Source: Trema orientale
Lineage: Eukaryota; Streptophyta; Magnoliopsida; Rosales; Cannabaceae
Direction of reading: 5' to 3'
Length of the DNA stretch: 64,000 nucleotides
Assembly (NCBI GenBank): GCA_002914845.1
Contig: JXTC01000550.1
Location: 7,253 to 71,252 of the forward strand
The stretch's first letter is position 1; each line of letters starts with the position of its first letter. Below the pieces are notes generated by a model. The model saw only the letters and a program-made list of their open reading frames with translations, was not told the DNA's origin and did not search any database. Position numbers and translations under genes: made by a program. This document shows positions 60,254-64,000 of the stretch, piece after piece.

Positions 60254-63200
60254 ACCTTAATCTGGCGCCTTAGACCAACTCGGCCATCTCAACGAATGTT
60301 CTGTTTGATTAGTATGACTAAGGACAAACCATTTAAATCGTTATCTAACATGTACACAAGTCATGATTAGATTAGTTACATCGTGGCAGGTCGTTGTTCG
60401 CAAGTAGCTTGCTTAGTATTGTACATATTCTACTTGATCAAACATTACATGATGAACTACGTATTCTAGGATGTCAAGCTCTCTTTGACTTTGTGAATAA
60501 TCAGGTGAGACTTGTCATTATGTTCTTTCTCGTTAATTTCTGAAATTTCTCAAGTGGGCATGATTATTTATTTATTTATTTTAAATTTTTTAGTTTGAAA
60601 ACTATTTTCCTAAGAATTTAAGCCTATGGAACATGTTTTTTTCCGCTTGTTCAGAGAGATGGTACTTACATGTTCAATTTAGACGGCATGATTCCAAAAC
60701 TTTGTCTTTTAGCTCAAGAAATGGGGGAAGATGATAGGGAACAATATTTGCGTTCAGCTGGTCTTCAGGCCCTTTCTGCAATGGTACACTTTGAAATTAT
60801 TATTTAAAAGTACAATGAGTGCAATGGAACAATAAACTGGTTTACTGTGGATAACGATTGCATTAGTTAACGAAAAAGATGTAGGATGTGCATGTTGCAA
60901 TGTGTGGGTTGAGAATGTTCAACATTAAGAAAGAAAATAATAATAATAATAATAATAATAAAGTGCCAAATGAATCTTTAAGGAACTAGGATCAGCAAAG
61001 TAAAAGATATCTCATCTTTGGTTATCATGATGTGTGGCTTCATCATCACATTCTTATAATTTATATCATGTATGTAAGTTCAATTTGCTTTTAGATTTGA
61101 ATTTTGGACAGATAATTTCTATTGACACTCAAGTACAACATTCATTGTGCAGGTTTGGTTCATGGGTGAATTCTCTCACATTTCAGCGGAATTTGACCAT
61201 GTAAGTACTGAACTTGCAATCTTCCTTTGTTACGTTCTTAATCATTTACTTTCGTACTTACGCATATTTACATTGGCTGTTTAAAGTAGCTAAGGCATTG
61301 ACAGTCTTACTCATTCACTTTCATACTTACGCAGAATTACAATTGCCATTTTGAATAGTTAGCTCGTCTAATAAGCTTAATTCTTACTAGTTCACTGACC
61401 TGCATTAAATGTGAGTCAATCTGTGTGTACTAGAAGAGCTATTAGAAAAATATGCAAACGAAGAACCCTTTGATGGACTGCAGATAATCCCATCATCACA
61501 CAATTTCCCTTTGTACTTTTTAAATTTCTTTCTCTTTAAAATAAACTGTTTTGATGATAGGATACAAGTATTCAGAGTATTTATTTGTCTTTGTTGACTA
61601 CTGTAATGTTTGATTTTCCGTGAGTGTGTCCTCTTTTATCCTCGTTTGCTTCTGATAAAACTCTTTTTTTAAGAAAGGTCATTTCAGTCGTCTTGGAGAA
61701 TTTTGGAGATGTGCAAAAGAAATCAAATGCTTTTATTCATGATAGCAAAGATTTCCAGAGTGGAAGTGAATGGTCGGAAGAGGACTCGTATTCATCAGTA
61801 CCCATGACAAGGATTTCATCTTGGAGGATGATAGTGAGTGAGAAAGGCGGACTTAATGTGTCCATGTAATTCTGCTTATCACAATACACAGTACTTAGTT
61901 ATGCATCTTGCTGCTTGAGATTATGTAGGACTTGATATCCATGTGTTCTTGTATTTCAATAACAGGGAGGATAAAAGGAACCCCAGATTTTGGTCAAGGG
62001 TATGCCTGCATAATATTGCAAAGTTAGCCAAGGAAGCTACAACTGTACGAAGAGTTTTGGAGTCTTTATTCCGCTACTTTGATAACTCCAATCTCTGGTC
62101 TCCTTCTCATGGACTTGCTCTTTCAGTGTTGCTGGATATGCAGTTAATAATTGAAAACATGGGTATCTAATTCCTTGAAATGCTCCTTGAATGTTGTTCC
62201 ATTGGAAACTTAACCAGTCTTCTAAGCTCTTAATTTAGAATCACTGTTTCGGTAGGCATTCTGATGTATTTCGTGTTATTGTCTTTTGATCCATTTTCAG
62301 GGCAGAACACACATTTTTTGTTGTCCATCTTAATTAAGCATCTTGATCACAAGAATGTTCTTAAAGATCCAAAAATGCAGTTGGAAATTGTTGATGTTGC
62401 CACCTACCTTGCTCAGCAAACAAAGGTTCAACCATCTGTGGCCATAATTGGTGCCTTAAGTGACATGATGAGGCATCTGAGGAAAAGTATACACTGCTCG
62501 CTTGATGATTCTAATTTAGGTGCTGAAGTTACTCGATGGAACCAAAAATATCGAGCAGCAGTCGACGAATGCCTTGTGCAGTTGATACATAAGGTGACCT
62601 AATCCTTCATGTCTTTTCAAGATAAATGCTGCTTGAATTTGATCAAACCATATGTAGATTTCTATTTCATGATAAGTTAAAGCAATCTGGGAATTCTTAT
62701 TCTTCTAGAGCTGAGTTGCCATTGTTATGCTGTGCAGGTAGGAGATGTAGGTCCTGTTTTGGACATTATGGCAGTGATGTTAGAAAACATGTCAAGCATT
62801 GTTGTTATGGCAAGGACCTTGATTTCCGCCGTTTACCGTACTGCACAGATTGCTGCATCCATCCCAAATTTGTCATATGAAAATAAGGCAAGAGTAACCA
62901 ATTTTCAGTCCTTTTGACCTCCAAATTCTGTTTTACATTAATTTTCCAAGCTTCTATCTGATTTTTTGTGTCCTTTTTCCCTTTCTTACGTTTTTCTCTT
63001 CATAATTTTTTATAGACTTTTCCTGAGGCACTATTTCATCAATTACTAGTAGCTATGGTCTATTCTGACCCTGAGACCAGGGTTGGTGCACACAGCATAT
63101 TTGCCGTTGTTCTTGTTCCATCTTCTGTTTGCCCACGTCCTTGTCCTGCAACTCCCTACTCCGCGAGGAAAAATGATATTCAGAGAACACTCTCAAGAAC

Positions 63201-64000
63201 CGTGTCTGTGTTTTCTTCTTCAGCCGCACTCTTAAAGAAACTGAAAAAGGAGCAAAGTGGCTTGAAGGATAACATGTCAAAAAACAGGAAAAGCAAAACT
63301 TTAGGGGAGGATGAGAAAAAGATCCATAACATCATTTCCAATAGATTGAAGTCCAGTGGCAGCCAAACTTACAATGTGAAAAGGAATCCATCAACTAGAA
63401 CCGGTGGTGACTTCCTAGGAGATGCAAACATCAATAATCCTTCTTTGCTGAACAGATTAAAGTCAACTTACAGCAAATCTTATAGCATGAAAAAGCATCC
63501 AGCAACAACTACAACTACCAACGTAGGCACTTCAGAAAAAGACTCGGTATAGCTCCCATTGCAATCCTTGTCATATTAGAATCACATGTACATGTGGAAC
63601 TTTGTCTTTGACACTTCTTCATCTGTTCATCATTGTCTTTTCTGACAAGTTTCTTTTATGAAATGTCTGCAGACAGTGTCCCTGAGATTGAGTAGTCGCC
63701 AGATTACCCTCTTGCTTTCAACAATCTGGGCACAATCCATCTCTCCTTTAAATACACCTGAAAGCTATGAAGCAATTGCTCATACTTTCAGCCTGGTCTT
63801 GCTATATGCCCGGTCCAAGGTATATCTTTCACCCTTCCCTTTTGTTTTATTCCTTCGATGAGATTTAGCTGTCAAAGGCTCAAAGTTTGAAAGTCTTTTG
63901 TATATTATAATAACTGTATTGGGACTCAACACATTACATTTGGGATATCGTTAAGAATATTAAAGAAAAAGAAGTCTTACACCAAGGACGCTTACTAGAT
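59602..64000 (+). CDS. EFR3-like ARM-repeat scaffold (SEMI-ROLLED LEAF 2 / EFOP family), 5' part
   Basis: Exons: 59602-59736, 59846-59920, 60028-60143, 60390-60504, 60655-60783, 61153-61200, 61678-61865, 61966-62162, 62301-62593, 62738-62887, 63016-63546, 63673-63819. They give 708 codons in one frame, and the gene continues past the window. Family members anchor the PI4-kinase alpha complex at the plasma membrane; rice SRL2 affects leaf rolling. The N-terminus MGAISRQVFSVCESLCFFCP has the Cys cluster expected for S-acylation, followed by ARSRHPVKRYKKLLADIFPR, the family signature. Helical ARM/HEAT-like repeats follow. A basic, low-complexity insert (about 540-660) lies between them. Intron 10 uses a GC donor (62888). 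Intron 3 contains an antisense tRNA gene. Exon 7 follows an AAAG acceptor, the least certain junction. Confidence 0.88.
60213..60293 (-). tRNA. tRNA-Leu (AAG)
   Basis: The minus strand from 60293 to 60213 folds as a class II tRNA: acceptor GTTGAGA paired with TCTCAAC, D arm with GAGTTGGTCTAAGGC, anticodon stem CCAGA/TCTGG with loop TTAAGGT (anticodon AAG), a variable arm CCGAAAGG and a T arm GGGTTCAAATCCC. No intron is present. A T6 stretch about 13 bases downstream on the minus strand suits pol III termination. It lies in intron 3 of the EFR3-like gene, in opposite orientation. Confidence 0.96.

Overview
The window is nuclear DNA of a flowering plant. Genes have many short introns with GT..AG borders, the surroundings are AT-rich, and there are solo LTRs, MULE and hAT relics, a tRNA-derived SINE and plastid/mitochondrial housekeeping genes typical of a eudicot. 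Gene content and order suggest a rosid, but the species cannot be named from the sequence. One run of 839 N lies at 18532-19370.

Left part (1-24.7 kb): repeat-rich. A 5.85-kb Mutator-like element (1022-6872) has a perfect 9-bp target duplication, a relic of a ULP1-type peptidase, and a copia-type solo LTR inside it. Two 291-bp elements of the same family lie at 7590 and 15552. Two SINE copies lie at about 8.0 and 10.8 kb. Two apparently intact six-exon cystatin-like genes (8990-10229 and 20679-22065) and a broken third copy (17640-17827, minus) sit among broken pieces of a LOG cytokinin-activating gene. A tandem duplication (11859-15291 and 15292-16917) carries a 2.07-kb gypsy-type solo LTR in one copy and a 291-bp MULE-type element in the other. 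Each partner copy keeps the empty site.

Right part (25-64 kb): ordinary gene space, with every gene model in frame across all splice sites. In order: mitochondrial-type ribosomal protein L24 (+), the intact LOG gene (+), a conserved coiled-coil protein that may be PAAT-like (-), a DusA-type tRNA-dihydrouridine synthase (-), the plastid translation factor TAB2/ATAB2 (+), a large PHD-finger protein (-), a CHX28-type cation/H+ antiporter (-), and the 5' part of an EFR3/SEMI-ROLLED LEAF 2 scaffold gene (+), which runs off the right edge and holds an antisense tRNA-Leu(AAG) in an intron. A 572-bp non-autonomous hAT element with an 8-bp target duplication lies just upstream of the EFR3 gene.

The genes do not form one pathway. 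They are independent housekeeping and regulatory genes: organelle translation (L24, TAB2), tRNA modification (Dus), cytokinin activation (LOG), chromatin reading (PHD), ion transport (CHX28) and plasma-membrane phosphoinositide scaffolding (EFR3). No clear new biological system was found. The best leads are the cystatin-like/LOG-fragment cluster, the paired filled and empty insertion sites, the chimeric SINE insertion and the MULE family.
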